Source of the DNA: CAVSLM01 sp963728895
GTDB lineage: Bacteria; Pseudomonadota; Gammaproteobacteria; JBBQDK01
DNA: 64,000 nt
Assembly: GCA_963728895.1 (NCBI GenBank)
Contig: CAVSLM010000007.1
Coordinates: 186,001 to 250,000, forward strand
Direction: 5' to 3'
Position numbers and translations under genes: made by a program. Of the stretch, positions 28,713-38,326 are shown one piece after another; within the stretch, counting starts at the first letter, position 1; every line of letters begins with the position of its first letter. The notes beneath the pieces were generated by a model that ran no database searches, was not told the origin of the DNA, and saw nothing but the letters and a program-made list of their open reading frames with translations.

Positions 28713-29679
28713 GTTCCCTCCCCCTCAACAGCGTCAGTATGCGTTCTCCGAGCGCCGCATCCGGCTCGGCGTCGACGGCGAGATACCAGTGGCCCGGCCG
28801 CGCAAAGCGGCGGCATTTTACCGCATCCTTTTCTGTCATAAACACCACTGCGCCGTCGCCGAACTGCAGGTCAGAGGCGCGGAAGGCATGGTGATCGGCA
28901 AGCGGATGCTCGACGATGTCCAGTCCGTGGCGGCGCAGCGTGTCGAAAAAACGTGTCGGGTTGCCGATGCCGGCGAGCGCGTGCAGGCGCCGCCCGAGGA
29001 AGGTCCGCAGCGGCGGGCCCGCGCCGTCGTCCTGCACGCTGTGAACGCCCGTGGCAACCAGATGCATGGCAAGCTCGCGTCCGCGCGCGGGACCGTTGCT
29101 GACCAGCAGCGCCACGCTGCGCAGGCGCGCGAGCGGCTCGCGCAGTGGGCCGGCGGGCAGGCAATGGCCGTTCCCGAAGCGCCGCTCACCGTCAATCACG
29201 GCGATCTCCAGATCGCGCGCGAGGGCGTAGTGCTGCAGGCCGTCGTCGGCGAGCAGCACGTCACAGCCATGGTGCTCGAGCAGCATGCGCGCCGCGCCAA
29301 CTCTTTGCGGCCCTGCGTACACGGGACACCCGCAGCGGCGCGCCAGCAGCACGGGCTCGTCGCCGACCTCGGCCGGGTCGCTGTCGGGGTGCACCGCGCG
29401 AGGCCACTGTGCGGCGCGCCCGCCATAGCCGCGGCTCACGATCCCGGGCCGATAGCCATGGCGCCGCAAAAAGGCGCTCAGCCACACGATCAGGGGCGTC
29501 TTGCCGGTACCGCCGACGGTGAGATTGCCCACCACGATGACCGGGACCGGCAGCCGCACGCTACCCAGCAGCCCGCGGCGATAGGCCAGCCGCCGCAGCC
29601 GCACGACACTGCAGTACAGAAAGGAGAGCGGCAGCAACACCCGCGCCAGCGGCTGCCTGCCGTACCACAGCCGGTTCAT
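28624..29679 (-). CDS. lpxK: Tetraacyldisaccharide 4'-kinase
   Basis: Phosphorylates the 4' position of lipid A disaccharide at the inner membrane. N-terminal hydrophobic helix (PLARVLLPLSFLYCSVVRL) is followed by the P-loop GNLTVGGTGKTPLIVWL, SRGYGG, DEPVLLARRCG and ADDGLQHYALARDLEI (catalytic Asp). From the ATG at 29679 it is 351 residues; ATG 29712 adds 11. The last about 30 residues overlap ycaR by 89 nt and are unlike the family, whose ends fall near LGERILTLLRG; an indel in the preceding G-rich stretch could shift the stop, but a natural overlap is possible. Confidence 0.9.
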   Translation of the reverse strand: MNRLWYGRQPLARVLLPLSFLYCSVVRLRRLAYRRGLLGSVRLPVPVIVVGNLTVGGTGKTPLIVWLSAFLRRHGYRPGIVSRGYGGRAAQWPRAVHPDSDPAEVGDEPVLLARRCGCPVYAGPQRVGAARMLLEHHGCDVLLADDGLQHYALARDLEIAVIDGERRFGNGHCLPAGPLREPLARLRSVALLVSNGPARGRELAMHLVATGVHSVQDDGAGPPLRTFLGRRLHALAGIGNPTRFFDTLRRHGLDIVEHPLADHHAFRASDLQFGDGAVVFMTEKDAVKCRRFARPGHWYLAVDAEPDAALGERILTLLRGREHGQDVAGHPGVSAVQGPTRLPQGSPGADL

Positions 29680-29748
29680 CGCGTGGCGCAGCACACCCGC
29701 TGTGCGCGGCATGCGGCAGGTCCGGGACGCACCGCGCGCCGGTCCGCC

Positions 29749-31506
29749 TCAGGCCTGCGCCGCGGCACGGAATTGCACATGGTATAGCGCCGCATAATGG
29801 CCGTTGCGCGCCAGCAGCTCCTCGTGGCGACCGGTTTCCACGATGCGGCCCTGTTTCATCACCATGATGCGATCCGCCTTCTCGACCGTCGAGAGCCGGT
29901 GGGCGATGACCAGCGTGGTGCGCTGCTGCATGAGACGCTCCAGTGCCGCCTGTATGCTGCGCTCCGAGGTGCTGTCCAGCGAGGAGGTCGCCTCGTCGAG
30001 GATCAGCAGCGGTGCGTCCTTCAGCAGTGCCCGGGCGATCGCCAGACGCTGGCGCTGGCCGCCGGAGAGCTGCACACCGTTCTCGCCGACCCGGGTTTGC
30101 AGCCCCTCGGGCAGTGCGCGGATGAACTCCATGGCATGCGCGGCCTCGGCGGCGCGCACGACGTCCTCCTCGCCGGCACCGGCCAGGCGCCCGTAGGCGA
30201 TGTTGCGGGCAATGGTGTCGTCGAACAGCGTTACCTGCTGGCTCACCAGGGCGATCTGATCGCGCAGGTCGCGCAGGCGGTATTCGCGCAGGTCCGCCCC
30301 ATCGAGCAGGATGCGTCCCGAGGTCGGATCGTAGAATCGCGGCAGTAGATTCACCAGCGTGGACTTGCCGCTGCCCGAGCGCCCGACGATGGCGACGGTC
30401 TCTCCCGGACGCACCGTGAAGGAGATCTCGTGCAGCACCGGACCCTTCTCCGGCACGTAGGCGAAGCTGACGTTCTGGAACTCCAACGCGCCGGCGGCGC
30501 GCTGCAGGGTACGCGTACCAGCATCGACCTCCACCGGAGTGTCCAGCAGCGCGAAGATACTGTGCCCGGCGGCGATGCCGTTCTGGAGGATGGAGTTGAC
30601 GCTCGTCAGGCGCTTGAGCGGGGGCATCAGCAGCATCATGGCGGCGACGAAGGACATGAACCCGCCGACGGTGATCTTCTCGAGCATGGGCTCGCGCGTG
30701 GCCAGATAGATGATCCCGGCAAGCGCACAGGCCGCAATCAGCTGCACGACCGGCACGCTCGAGGCGCTGGTCGCGGCCATCTTCATGTTCAGCCGGCGGT
30801 TGCGATCGTTGGCACGGGCGAAGTTGCGCTCCTCGTAATCCTGGCCGCCGAATGCCTTGATGACGCGCTGGCCGTCGATGGCCTCGGCGGCGACCTGCGT
30901 CACCTCCCCCATGGAATCCTGAATGTTGGAGCTGATGCGCCGGAAGCGCTTGCTCACATGGCGCATCAGGAGCGCGATCAGCGGTCCCACCACCAGCAGC
31001 AGCAGGGCCAGCCCGCCGTTGAGATAGAACATCCAGGCGAGCAGGCCGATGGCGGTGAAGGTGTCGCGGATCAGAATGTTGACGGCGCTCGTCGTGGCCT
31101 GTGCGACCTGCTCGACGTTGTAGGTGAGCTTGGAGATCAGCATGCCGGAGGGCGTGACGTCGTAATAGGAGATGGGCAGGCGCAACAGGCGCTTGAAGAG
31201 CTCCGCACGCAGCTCGTTGATGACCTGGCGTCCGACCCAGGCCATGCCGAAGGTGGAGACGAAGCCGCTCGCGCCCCGCACCATGAACAGACTGACCAGC
31301 ACCACGGGGATCAGGGAGATGATGAAGGGATCGCGCTGCACGAAGCTGCCGTCGAGCATGGGCTTCATGAGCGCGGCGAAACCGGTGTCGGTGGCCGCGT
31401 ACGCCAGCATGGCGAGACTGGACAGTGCGAACGCCTTCCAGTACGGCACCGCATAGGTAATCAGCCGCCGGTAGACGGCGATGCTCCTGATGTCCGGCGC
31501 GCTCAT
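29749..31506 (-). CDS. msbA: Lipid A export ATP-binding/permease protein MsbA
   Basis: A 585-residue half-size ABC exporter flipping lipid A-core across the inner membrane. Six-helix TM domain (residues 20-310) then NBD: Walker A VGRSGSGKSTLVNLLPRFYD near 378, Q-loop region IALVSQQVTLFDD, signature VQLSGGQRQRLAIARAL, Walker B LLILDEATSSLD and H-switch VIAHRLSTVEKAD. Sequence and length match E. coli MsbA (582). It overlaps exbD by 4 nt (ATGA at 31503-31506) and is followed by lpxK. Confidence 0.94.
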   Translation of the reverse strand: MSAPDIRSIAVYRRLITYAVPYWKAFALSSLAMLAYAATDTGFAALMKPMLDGSFVQRDPFIISLIPVVLVSLFMVRGASGFVSTFGMAWVGRQVINELRAELFKRLLRLPISYYDVTPSGMLISKLTYNVEQVAQATTSAVNILIRDTFTAIGLLAWMFYLNGGLALLLLVVGPLIALLMRHVSKRFRRISSNIQDSMGEVTQVAAEAIDGQRVIKAFGGQDYEERNFARANDRNRRLNMKMAATSASSVPVVQLIAACALAGIIYLATREPMLEKITVGGFMSFVAAMMLLMPPLKRLTSVNSILQNGIAAGHSIFALLDTPVEVDAGTRTLQRAAGALEFQNVSFAYVPEKGPVLHEISFTVRPGETVAIVGRSGSGKSTLVNLLPRFYDPTSGRILLDGADLREYRLRDLRDQIALVSQQVTLFDDTIARNIAYGRLAGAGEEDVVRAAEAAHAMEFIRALPEGLQTRVGENGVQLSGGQRQRLAIARALLKDAPLLILDEATSSLDSTSERSIQAALERLMQQRTTLVIAHRLSTVEKADRIMVMKQGRIVETGRHEELLARNGHYAALYHVQFRAAAQA

Positions 31507-31934
31507 GGCCCCACGGGCTTTTCGGTCATCTGCACGGTCGCAATGGAAAGCTGCGTGATGCCCAGCTGCCCGGCGGCGTCCATGGCCGTGACCACGGCCT
31601 GGTGCGGTGTCTGTGCCGCCGCGCGGATCACGAACGGGCGGTCGGTGTGTCCGCTGGTGGCCTGGCGCAGGGCCCGCTTCAGGGTTTCCAATCGCCGGTT
31701 GACGACCTCCTGATGATTGATGAAGTAGCGTCCATCGGCGCTGATGATCAGCTCCAATGCATCGGAGGGCTCGGTCACCGGTTCCAGGGAGGCCTTGGGC
31801 AGCTGCACCTTGAGCTCCGACTCGCGGTCGAAGGTGGTCGCGACCATGAAGAAGATCAGCAGCATCAGCACCACGTCGATCAGCGAGGTGATGTTGACCT
31901 CCGGGTCCTCACGCCGGCGCGGCTGAAAATTCAC
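31503..31934 (-). CDS. exbD: ExbD/TolR family biopolymer transport protein
   Basis: A 143-residue single-TM protein. The conserved membrane Asp lies in VNITSLIDVVLMLLIFFM near residue 20; a periplasmic domain with ALELIISADGRYFINHQEV follows. It partners ExbB as a proton-motive-force energiser. ExbBD next to msbA-lpxK is common in gammaproteobacteria without a TonB gene nearby, so the partner could be TonB elsewhere or an LPS-related process. Overlaps both exbB (31931-31934) and msbA by 4 nt. Confidence 0.92.
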   Translation of the reverse strand: MNFQPRRREDPEVNITSLIDVVLMLLIFFMVATTFDRESELKVQLPKASLEPVTEPSDALELIISADGRYFINHQEVVNRRLETLKRALRQATSGHTDRPFVIRAAAQTPHQAVVTAMDAAGQLGITQLSIATVQMTEKPVGP

Positions 31935-32575
31935 GAGGCCTGTGCTCCGTCACCGTTGCCCTCGCGCTGCCCGTGCATGATCTCCACCAACTTCAGCGCC
32001 TCCTGCTCCATGCCCACCACCAGCTCGTCCACCCGGCCGCGGAAATAGCGATAGAACATCAGCGTGGGAATGGCAACCGAGAGCCCCGCCACCGTGGTGA
32101 TGAGCGCCTCGGAGATACCACCGGCGAGTGCTCCGGGATTGCCGACCCCCTGGGTGGTGATGGCATTGAACACTTTCATGAGGCCGGTCACGGTACCCAG
32201 CAGGCCCAGCAACGGCGTAATCGCCGCGATGGTGCCGAGGGTGTTCAAATAGCGTTCGAGGTCGTGGACCACGTGGCGCCCGGTCTCTTCGATGCTCTCC
32301 TTCATGATCTCGCGTTCGTGGTAACGGTTGAGCAGGCCTGCGGCCAGGATCTGCCCCACCGGCGAGCTGACGCGCAGCGCCTGGATGCGCGAGGCGTCGA
32401 GCTGGCGATCCTTGGCCCACTGCCACACCTGCGTCACCAGGTTGCGCGGAATCACCCGCCGACGCTGCAAGGCCCAGAGGCGCTCCCCGATGATCGCGAG
32501 CGCAATGATCGAACAGGCGATGATCGGCAGCATCACCACGCCACCGGCTTTCAGCAATTCGAACACGATCGGCAA
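31931..32575 (-). CDS. exbB: MotA/TolQ/ExbB family proton channel protein
   Basis: A 214-residue protein with three TM segments: residues 8-28 (AGGVVMLPIIACSIIALAII), and two C-terminal helices around LGTIAAITPLLGLLGTVTGL and ALITTVAGLSVAIPTLMFYR. The TPLLGLLGTVTGM-type motif with the threonine-rich pore helix is diagnostic for ExbB/TolQ. With ExbD it converts proton flow to force. It is first in the exbB-exbD-msbA-lpxK-ycaR-kdsB run; the 278 nt upstream to comEC contain no gene. Confidence 0.93.
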   Translation of the reverse strand: MPIVFELLKAGGVVMLPIIACSIIALAIIGERLWALQRRRVIPRNLVTQVWQWAKDRQLDASRIQALRVSSPVGQILAAGLLNRYHEREIMKESIEETGRHVVHDLERYLNTLGTIAAITPLLGLLGTVTGLMKVFNAITTQGVGNPGALAGGISEALITTVAGLSVAIPTLMFYRYFRGRVDELVVGMEQEALKLVEIMHGQREGNGDGAQAS

Positions 32576-32853
32576 ACCTTTCGTTTGAGGGTTGGAGGAA
32601 AACGGCGTGGACGCTTGCGGCGACGACCCTCACCCGCGATATGTGTGGCGCACCGCCCGTCGCGTCTTTCGCAGGCCGCCATGATTACCTGCGACCGGGA
32701 TGCGGCGCCTGCATCCCGGGTGGAGCATCGGCTCGATGCGAGATGATACTTGAAACGACGCCGGGACCGAAACTGCACCCGTCCACGCTTCGCGGGCCGC
32801 AAACCTGCATTGGCAAGGGGAGACGAGCCAGCCCGGCTGGTGGGATTTCCGGT

Positions 32854-35151
32854 CTAGGGCGCGTTCCAGTAGCGACGCGCGGCCGGGCGGTACGCCTCGG
32901 GCGCCGCAATCCCCGCAGCATCGATGCGCACCGTGACCGCCCCATGCGCTGCAGTGTCGAACAGCCGCGCGCCGGCGTCCCGGTAGCGCCGCAGGACTGC
33001 GGGGTGCGGGAAGCCGAAACGGTTGCGGTAACCGACCGGGAACAACACGTAGCGCGGTGCAACCGCGCCTACCCACTCGGGCGTCGAGGAAGTCTTGCTG
33101 CCGTGATGCGGGGCCACGACCACCGCGGCCTCCAGCGCCTCGCGATCGCGCGCCAGCAGCGCCTCCTCGGCACCACGCTCGATGTCGCCGGTGAGCAGCA
33201 GGCTGCCCCCCGCGCCCGTCACACGCAGTACGCAGGAGCCGTCGTTGCCGCCGGTGGGAGCGCCCGGCTCCGGGTGCAGCACCGCGAACTCCACCCCGTC
33301 CCACCGCCAGCGCTGAGCGGTGTCGCAGTGTTGGGCGTGCGCGCCCGGCGCACTCCGCTCCAGCCGCCGTGGCACGCTGCTGATGACCCGCGCCACCGGC
33401 ATGCCTTGCAGCACGCTGCGCGCACCCCCGATGTGGTCATTGTCTCCGTGACTGATCATGAGCACGTCCAGGCGGCGCACGCCCGCCTGTCGCAGGTAAG
33501 GCAGCACCACGGCCTCTCCGGTGTCGAAGTCCGGTCCGAAGCTCGGGCCAGTATCGAACACCAGGGCATGGTGGTGCGTACGCACCACCGCGGACAATCC
33601 CTGCCCGACGTCGAGCAACGTGAGCCAGGCGGCGCCGACCTCGGGCCGCGGCGGCACGCACACGAGGAACGGTGCAGCGAGCAGCACACCCAGCCAGCGC
33701 GCCGGCAGGCCGCGCGGCGCACACAGCAGCAGCGTGCCGAGCAGCGCCAGCGGCACGCTCCAGAGCGGTGCCGCCGCCTTGCTCCAGTAGGCGAACGGCA
33801 ACGCCGCGCACCACTCGAGGCAGGCGAACAGTACGGCGCTGAGGCGCTCGGCGAGGACCAGCAGCAGTGTGCCGAGCGGCTCGGCCACCCAGAGCAAAAG
33901 GGCGCCGGCCAGCGTGAGCGGGACCACCAGCAGGCTCACCCACGGTACCGCGAGCAGATTGGTGACCGGCGCCACCAGAGAGGCCGACTGGAACAGCAGC
34001 AGCGTGAATGGCAGCAGCCCAACGGCGACAAGGCCGTGCACCCTTCCCCACCGCCACCAGCCGCGGCGCGCTGCCGACCAGCGTGCCGACATCCCGAACA
34101 GAATCACACCCACGGCAGCGTAGGAAAGCCAGAACCCCGGGGCCAGCACCGCTGTCGGATCCAGAATGAGCACGGCCAACAGGGCGAGCGCCAGGCTGTG
34201 GCTGGGAGCGGACTGACGCTGCAGCACCTGCGCGAGCATGACCACCACGACCATCACCAGCGCACGCTGGGTGGGAATGGAAAAGCCGGCCATGGCGGAG
34301 TAACCCGCGGCCGCGGCAATGGCGGCAAGTGCTGCCGCGCTCGGGGCCGGCAACCGCAGCGGCGCGCGACCGCCGGCCGCCCACAGCCGGCGCACCAGAA
34401 GGAAGGCCAGCGCCGCCACCAGCCCGATGTGCAGCCCCGATATGGCGAGCAGATGGCCGGTTCCGGTAGCGCGCAGCACCTCCCACTGGCGCGCCGTCAT
34501 AGGTCCGCGTTCACCGATGGCGAGCGCCCCGATCACCGCGGCATAAGGCCGATCCCGCAGTGCGCCGGCGATCGCCTCACCCAGCCGCTGGCGCAGGCGT
34601 GCCAGCCGATACCCCTCCTGGGGACGCTCCTCGTCCAGCGCGCGGCGCACGTAGCCGGTCGCACCGATGCCGCGCTGATACAGCCAGCGCTCGTAGTCGA
34701 ATCCGCCCGGATTGCGCAGGCCGCGCGGGCGCTTCAGCCGCACCTCGAGGTGCCGGCGCTCCCCGCAGCGCAGCTCCGGCGCCGTGCCATACCAGCTCAG
34801 GCGTATACGCCGCGGTGTCGTGCGCTCCACACCGCGGTAGCGCAGCGTTTCGACGTCGAACTCGAAGCGGCTTCCGAGCTCTGATGGCTGAGGGATGGAG
34901 GCAATGTGGCCGGTCACCTCCACGTCGCGGCCCTCGAGATCGGCGGGCAGCGCATGAGCAAAGAATGCGCCGGCGCGCCACAGTGCCCAGAGCAGGCCAC
35001 AGAGTGCGAATGCCGGCAGGCGCAACGGCCGATAACGCAGCGCCGCGACCACGACCGGTGGGGCGAGCAGCGTCCAGCGCGGGTCCGGCAGCGCTACGCA
35101 ACTCTGCAGCACGAGCACGCCGATGAGGAATGCGATCGTCCTTGAACGCAC
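32854..35151 (-). CDS. comEC: DNA internalization protein ComEC/Rec2
   Basis: A large polytopic channel protein for single-strand DNA uptake. Order: N-terminal TM and DUF4131-like OB domain (residues 1-210), Competence TM domain including GERGPMTARQWEVLRATGTG and LLAISGLHIGLVAALAFLL, then a C-terminal metallo-beta-lactamase-like domain with LLDVGQGLSAVVRT, the metal motif MISHGDNDHIGGARS, VVVAPHHGSKTSS and PHPAVLRRYRDAGA. A GTG at 35151 gives 765 residues; an upstream ATG at 35262 is in frame but the intervening sequence is AT-rich (CAAAAAAGTG) and promoter-like. It diverges from the DUF2062 gene. Confidence 0.9.
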   Translation of the reverse strand: MRSRTIAFLIGVLVLQSCVALPDPRWTLLAPPVVVAALRYRPLRLPAFALCGLLWALWRAGAFFAHALPADLEGRDVEVTGHIASIPQPSELGSRFEFDVETLRYRGVERTTPRRIRLSWYGTAPELRCGERRHLEVRLKRPRGLRNPGGFDYERWLYQRGIGATGYVRRALDEERPQEGYRLARLRQRLGEAIAGALRDRPYAAVIGALAIGERGPMTARQWEVLRATGTGHLLAISGLHIGLVAALAFLLVRRLWAAGGRAPLRLPAPSAAALAAIAAAAGYSAMAGFSIPTQRALVMVVVVMLAQVLQRQSAPSHSLALALLAVLILDPTAVLAPGFWLSYAAVGVILFGMSARWSAARRGWWRWGRVHGLVAVGLLPFTLLLFQSASLVAPVTNLLAVPWVSLLVVPLTLAGALLLWVAEPLGTLLLVLAERLSAVLFACLEWCAALPFAYWSKAAAPLWSVPLALLGTLLLCAPRGLPARWLGVLLAAPFLVCVPPRPEVGAAWLTLLDVGQGLSAVVRTHHHALVFDTGPSFGPDFDTGEAVVLPYLRQAGVRRLDVLMISHGDNDHIGGARSVLQGMPVARVISSVPRRLERSAPGAHAQHCDTAQRWRWDGVEFAVLHPEPGAPTGGNDGSCVLRVTGAGGSLLLTGDIERGAEEALLARDREALEAAVVVAPHHGSKTSSTPEWVGAVAPRYVLFPVGYRNRFGFPHPAVLRRYRDAGARLFDTAAHGAVTVRIDAAGIAAPEAYRPAARRYWNAP

Positions 35152-35522
35152 TTTTTTGTGTGATGCGAATGCTGGATAATTGCCGCCGCCGCGTCGCACG
35201 CATCCGGCCGCGTCGGCGCCGTTCAGTACCTCGGTCCTCTTCCTCGATCGAGGCGGCCGCATGCGGCAAGGTCATGAAGGCTCAGCACGCAGCAACCAAA
35301 GGTCACCGGTTCCGCCCCTTCGTGCCGGAAGCGATCGCAGCTTCTCGTGCCTCGATCCCGATGCGCTGCGCGACACGTCTTTTCGCCTGCCTGCAACTGC
35401 GCGCGAGCCGGCCTGCTCCGTCGCTGACCCCCGGCACCGCGTGGCGCGGGCGCGCGCAAGCGGGGGCGATCGCGGTGCGCAATTCGCTCGCGCACGCAAC
35501 GGCGAGGGGCGCCGGAAGTTAG
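35152..35522. other. Divergent intergenic region between comEC and DUF2062 gene
   Basis: No convincing gene. The comEC-proximal 60 nt are AT-rich, the rest is GC-rich. Reading frames here translate to arginine/alanine-rich low-complexity sequence. Probably holds the promoters of both flanking genes; I see no near-consensus pair. Confidence 0.4.
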
Positions 35523-36077
35523 ATGGCCAGGCAATTCATCAAACGCTGGCTGCCCGACCACGGCACCATCCGCAATCACCACGCCCTGCAGCTGTTCGGC
35601 ACCATGTTGCACGAACCGAATCTCTGGCACCTCAACCGACGCTCGGCCGCCGGCGCGTTCGCCGTCGGCCTGTTCGTGGCGTTCGTTCCCATCCCCTTCC
35701 AGATGGTGCTGGCCGCGGCCATCGCCATCGTGGCGCGCGTGAACCTGCCCTTGTCGGTGGCGCTGGTCTTCACCACCAATCCGCTGACCATGCCACCCCT
35801 GTACTTCTTCTGCTACAAGCTGGGCGCCTGGCTGCTCAGCGAGCCACCGCGCCACTTTCACTTCCAGCTCTCCATGCACTGGCTGCTGAGTGAGATGGGG
35901 GGAATCTGGAAACCGTTCCTGCTGGGCTCCTTCCTGGTCGGCACCTTCAGCGCGGTGCTCGGCTACTCCCTCGTTCGCCTGCTGTGGCGCCTGAGCGTGG
36001 TGGATCAGCTGCAGCGCAAGCGCCGCATGCACGCCGCCAGGCGCGAAGCACGCCGGCTCGAAAATCTCAAGCGCTGA
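35523..36077 (+). CDS. DUF2062 domain membrane protein
   Basis: A 184-residue inner-membrane protein with conserved WLPDHGTIRNHHALQLFG near the N-terminus and hydrophobic segments from about 40 (AGAFAVGLFVAFVPIPFQMV) through 80-100 and 130-150. DUF2062 includes a PNPLTMPPLYFFCYKLG-like motif, here TTNPLTMPPLYFFCY. Function not established. In many gammaproteobacteria it lies next to comEC and lolCDE, as here. Ends 6 nt from the convergent lolD stop. Confidence 0.88.
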   Translation: MARQFIKRWLPDHGTIRNHHALQLFGTMLHEPNLWHLNRRSAAGAFAVGLFVAFVPIPFQMVLAAAIAIVARVNLPLSVALVFTTNPLTMPPLYFFCYKLGAWLLSEPPRHFHFQLSMHWLLSEMGGIWKPFLLGSFLVGTFSAVLGYSLVRLLWRLSVVDQLQRKRRMHAARREARRLENLKR

Positions 36078-36083
36078 CCGGGC

Positions 36084-36878
36084 TCAGATGCCCGGCACCA
36101 GCACCCCGCCTTCCAGCGTGAAGACACGGTCCATGCGCTCCGCCAGCGCGACATCGTGGGTCACCACCACGAAGCTGGTGCGATACCTGCGATTGAGATC
36201 AAGCATCAGGCTGTAGACCTGGTCCGCCGTCTTGCGGTCCAGATTTCCGGTGGGCTCGTCGGCAAGCACGCACTGCGGATCGCTGATGAGTGCCCGGGCG
36301 ACGGCCGCGCGCTGTCGTTCGCCTCCGGAGAGCTCGCCCGGCTTGTGGCGCAGACGCTCGCCGAGTCCCACCTGATCGAGCAGCGCACGCGCGCGCTCCG
36401 CCGCACTGGCCGGTGTCACGCCGCGGATCAGCAGCGGCATGCAGACGTTCTCCAGCGCCGTGAACTCGGGGAGCAGATGGTGGAACTGATACACGAAGCC
36501 GAGCGCGCGGTTGCGCAGGTGCCCGCGCGCCGCCTCGCCCAGGCGGGTCATGCACTGCCCGGCGACATACACCTCGCCGCCGCTCGGACGCTCCAGACCG
36601 CCCAACAGGTGCAACAGGGTGCTCTTGCCCGAACCCGACGCCCCGACGATCGCCACGCGCTCACCGGCTGCCACGCTGAGATCCACGTTCACCAGCACCT
36701 CGACCTGCAGACCGCCCTCGGTGAAGGTCTTCGCCAGGTGCTCGCAGCGCACCACCGACTCGACAGGGGCCCCGGCCGTTCCGGTTTCGCCTGCAGCGGG
36801 TGTGACGACCGGCGCCGGCGACACGCCGCGTGCCGTCATTGCCTTGCGGCGGTCCTCTGCCGGATTGGAACCACTCAT
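36084..36878 (-). CDS. lolD: Lipoprotein-releasing system ATP-binding protein LolD
   Basis: A 264-residue ABC ATPase releasing outer-membrane lipoproteins from the inner membrane. A 40-residue N-terminal extension is followed by CEHLAKTFTEGGLQVEVLVN, Walker A VGASGSGKSTLLHLLGGL near residue 83, LGFVYQFHHLLPEFTALENV (the LolD FxYQFHHLL signature), GELSGGERQRAAVARALI and Walker B LADEPTGNLD. It pairs with the LolC/E permease 12 nt upstream. Confidence 0.94.
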   Translation of the reverse strand: MSGSNPAEDRRKAMTARGVSPAPVVTPAAGETGTAGAPVESVVRCEHLAKTFTEGGLQVEVLVNVDLSVAAGERVAIVGASGSGKSTLLHLLGGLERPSGGEVYVAGQCMTRLGEAARGHLRNRALGFVYQFHHLLPEFTALENVCMPLLIRGVTPASAAERARALLDQVGLGERLRHKPGELSGGERQRAAVARALISDPQCVLADEPTGNLDRKTADQVYSLMLDLNRRYRTSFVVVTHDVALAERMDRVFTLEGGVLVPGI

Positions 36879-36890
36879 CGTCGCGCGCTC

Positions 36891-38138
36891 CTACTCGTAG
36901 CGCAGCGCTTCGGCCGGCTGCGTGCGGGCCGCCCGCCACGCCGGATACAGCGTGGCCAGCATGGTCAGCACGAAGGCCATCCCGGACACCCGGAACACGT
37001 CGCTCCAGTGCATGTCGGAAGGAAAGCGGCTGATGTAATACACGTCGGGCGGCAGGAACTGGACATGGAACAGCTTCTCGATGAAGGGAACGATGGTCTC
37101 CACGTTGAGCGCGAGGCTCACGCCCCCCAACATGCCGAGCAGGGTTCCGGCCAGCCCGATGACCGTGCCCTGGACAATGAATACGCCCATGACGCTGATG
37201 GGGGCCGCGCCAAGCGTGCGCAGGATGGCGATGTCCGCCTTCTTGTCGGTGACCACCATCACCAGGGTCGACACGATATTGAACACCGCCACGGCCACGA
37301 TGAGGGTGAGGATGATGAACATCACCCGCTTCTCCTGCTGCACGGCCAGGAAGTAGTTGGCGTGCTGGCGCGTCCAGTCGGACACCAGGTACGGCCCATC
37401 GAGGCTTTTGGCGAGATCGGAAGCAACCTCGGGCGCCAGGTACAGGTCGTCCAGGCGCAGGCGCACACCGCTCACTGCCTGGCCCAGCCCGAACAGACGC
37501 ATGGCATCGTGCATCTCGATCATGGCCACGCCGCGGTCGTACTCGTACATGCCGACCTCGAACAGCCCCACGATCGTAAAGCGCCGCAGGCGCGGCAGGA
37601 TGCCCGCGGGCGTCACGTTGGCCTGGGGCGTCACGACCGTCACCTTGTCGCCGACGCCGACGCCGAGCGATGCGGCAAGCTCGCGGCCGAGGACGATATC
37701 GAACTCCCCGCTGTGCAGATCGTCGAGTGACCCTGCGACCATCTTGTTGCCCACTTCCGAGACCTCGCGCTCCTCGCCGGGCACGATGCCCCGGATCACG
37801 ACGCCGCTCACCGCCCCGCCCGCTGTGAGCATAGCCTCCCCTTCGACATACGGTGCCACCCCCGCCACCTGCGGATAGCGCGAAACCTCGCCCTCCACCT
37901 TGCGCCAGTCGCTCAACCCCTCACCGAGCCCCGTGACCGTGACGTGCGCGGCCATGCCGAGGATGCGCGAGCGCACCTCCTTCTCGAAGCCGTTCATCAC
38001 CGACAGCACCGTAATGAGCGCGGTAATGCCCAGCACGATCCCCAGGACGGAGATGAAGGAGATGAAGGAGATGAAATGGTTGCGGCGCTTGGCGCGCGTG
38101 TAGCGCAGGCCGATGAAGACTTCCAGTGGTCGGAACAT
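36891..38138 (-). CDS. lolC: Lipoprotein-releasing ABC transporter permease LolC/LolE
   Basis: A 415-residue MacB-like permease: first TM near residues 26-48 after RAKRRNHFISFISFISVLG, a large periplasmic domain, and three C-terminal TM segments (VMFIILTLIVAVAVFNIVST, IGLAGTLLGMLGG, MAFVLTMLATLYPAW). The N-terminal VFIGLRYTRAKRRNHFISF is typical of LolC/LolE. Only one permease gene adjoins lolD, so this may be a LolF-type single permease or the other lies elsewhere. Transcribed lolC then lolD. Gene symbol lolC is by family, not certain. Confidence 0.88.
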   Translation of the reverse strand: MFRPLEVFIGLRYTRAKRRNHFISFISFISVLGIVLGITALITVLSVMNGFEKEVRSRILGMAAHVTVTGLGEGLSDWRKVEGEVSRYPQVAGVAPYVEGEAMLTAGGAVSGVVIRGIVPGEEREVSEVGNKMVAGSLDDLHSGEFDIVLGRELAASLGVGVGDKVTVVTPQANVTPAGILPRLRRFTIVGLFEVGMYEYDRGVAMIEMHDAMRLFGLGQAVSGVRLRLDDLYLAPEVASDLAKSLDGPYLVSDWTRQHANYFLAVQQEKRVMFIILTLIVAVAVFNIVSTLVMVVTDKKADIAILRTLGAAPISVMGVFIVQGTVIGLAGTLLGMLGGVSLALNVETIVPFIEKLFHVQFLPPDVYYISRFPSDMHWSDVFRVSGMAFVLTMLATLYPAWRAARTQPAEALRYE

Positions 38139-38326
38139 GGGCGGCCATTAAAGCACATTCGGCCCGTGAATGCTTCACAACCAGTGTTGCGTGCGCGCAT
38201 CATTCGGCGCTTCCCTCGCGGGCATGTGGGCATCGGCCTGACCTGATCACCTTCCGGTGTGAGCGAAACACCCTTCAAACCTGCCCGGCATCGTGAACCA
38301 TCCTCCAACCTGTTGCGCGTGGCCCT

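Noticed and set aside
32641..34884. 747-codon plus-strand frame across comEC
   Set aside because: Antisense to the recognisable ComEC protein; basic low-complexity translation typical of high-GC shadow frames.
36156..37730. 524-codon plus-strand frame opposite lolD/lolC
   Set aside because: Histidine/arginine-rich shadow of two well supported ABC transporter genes.
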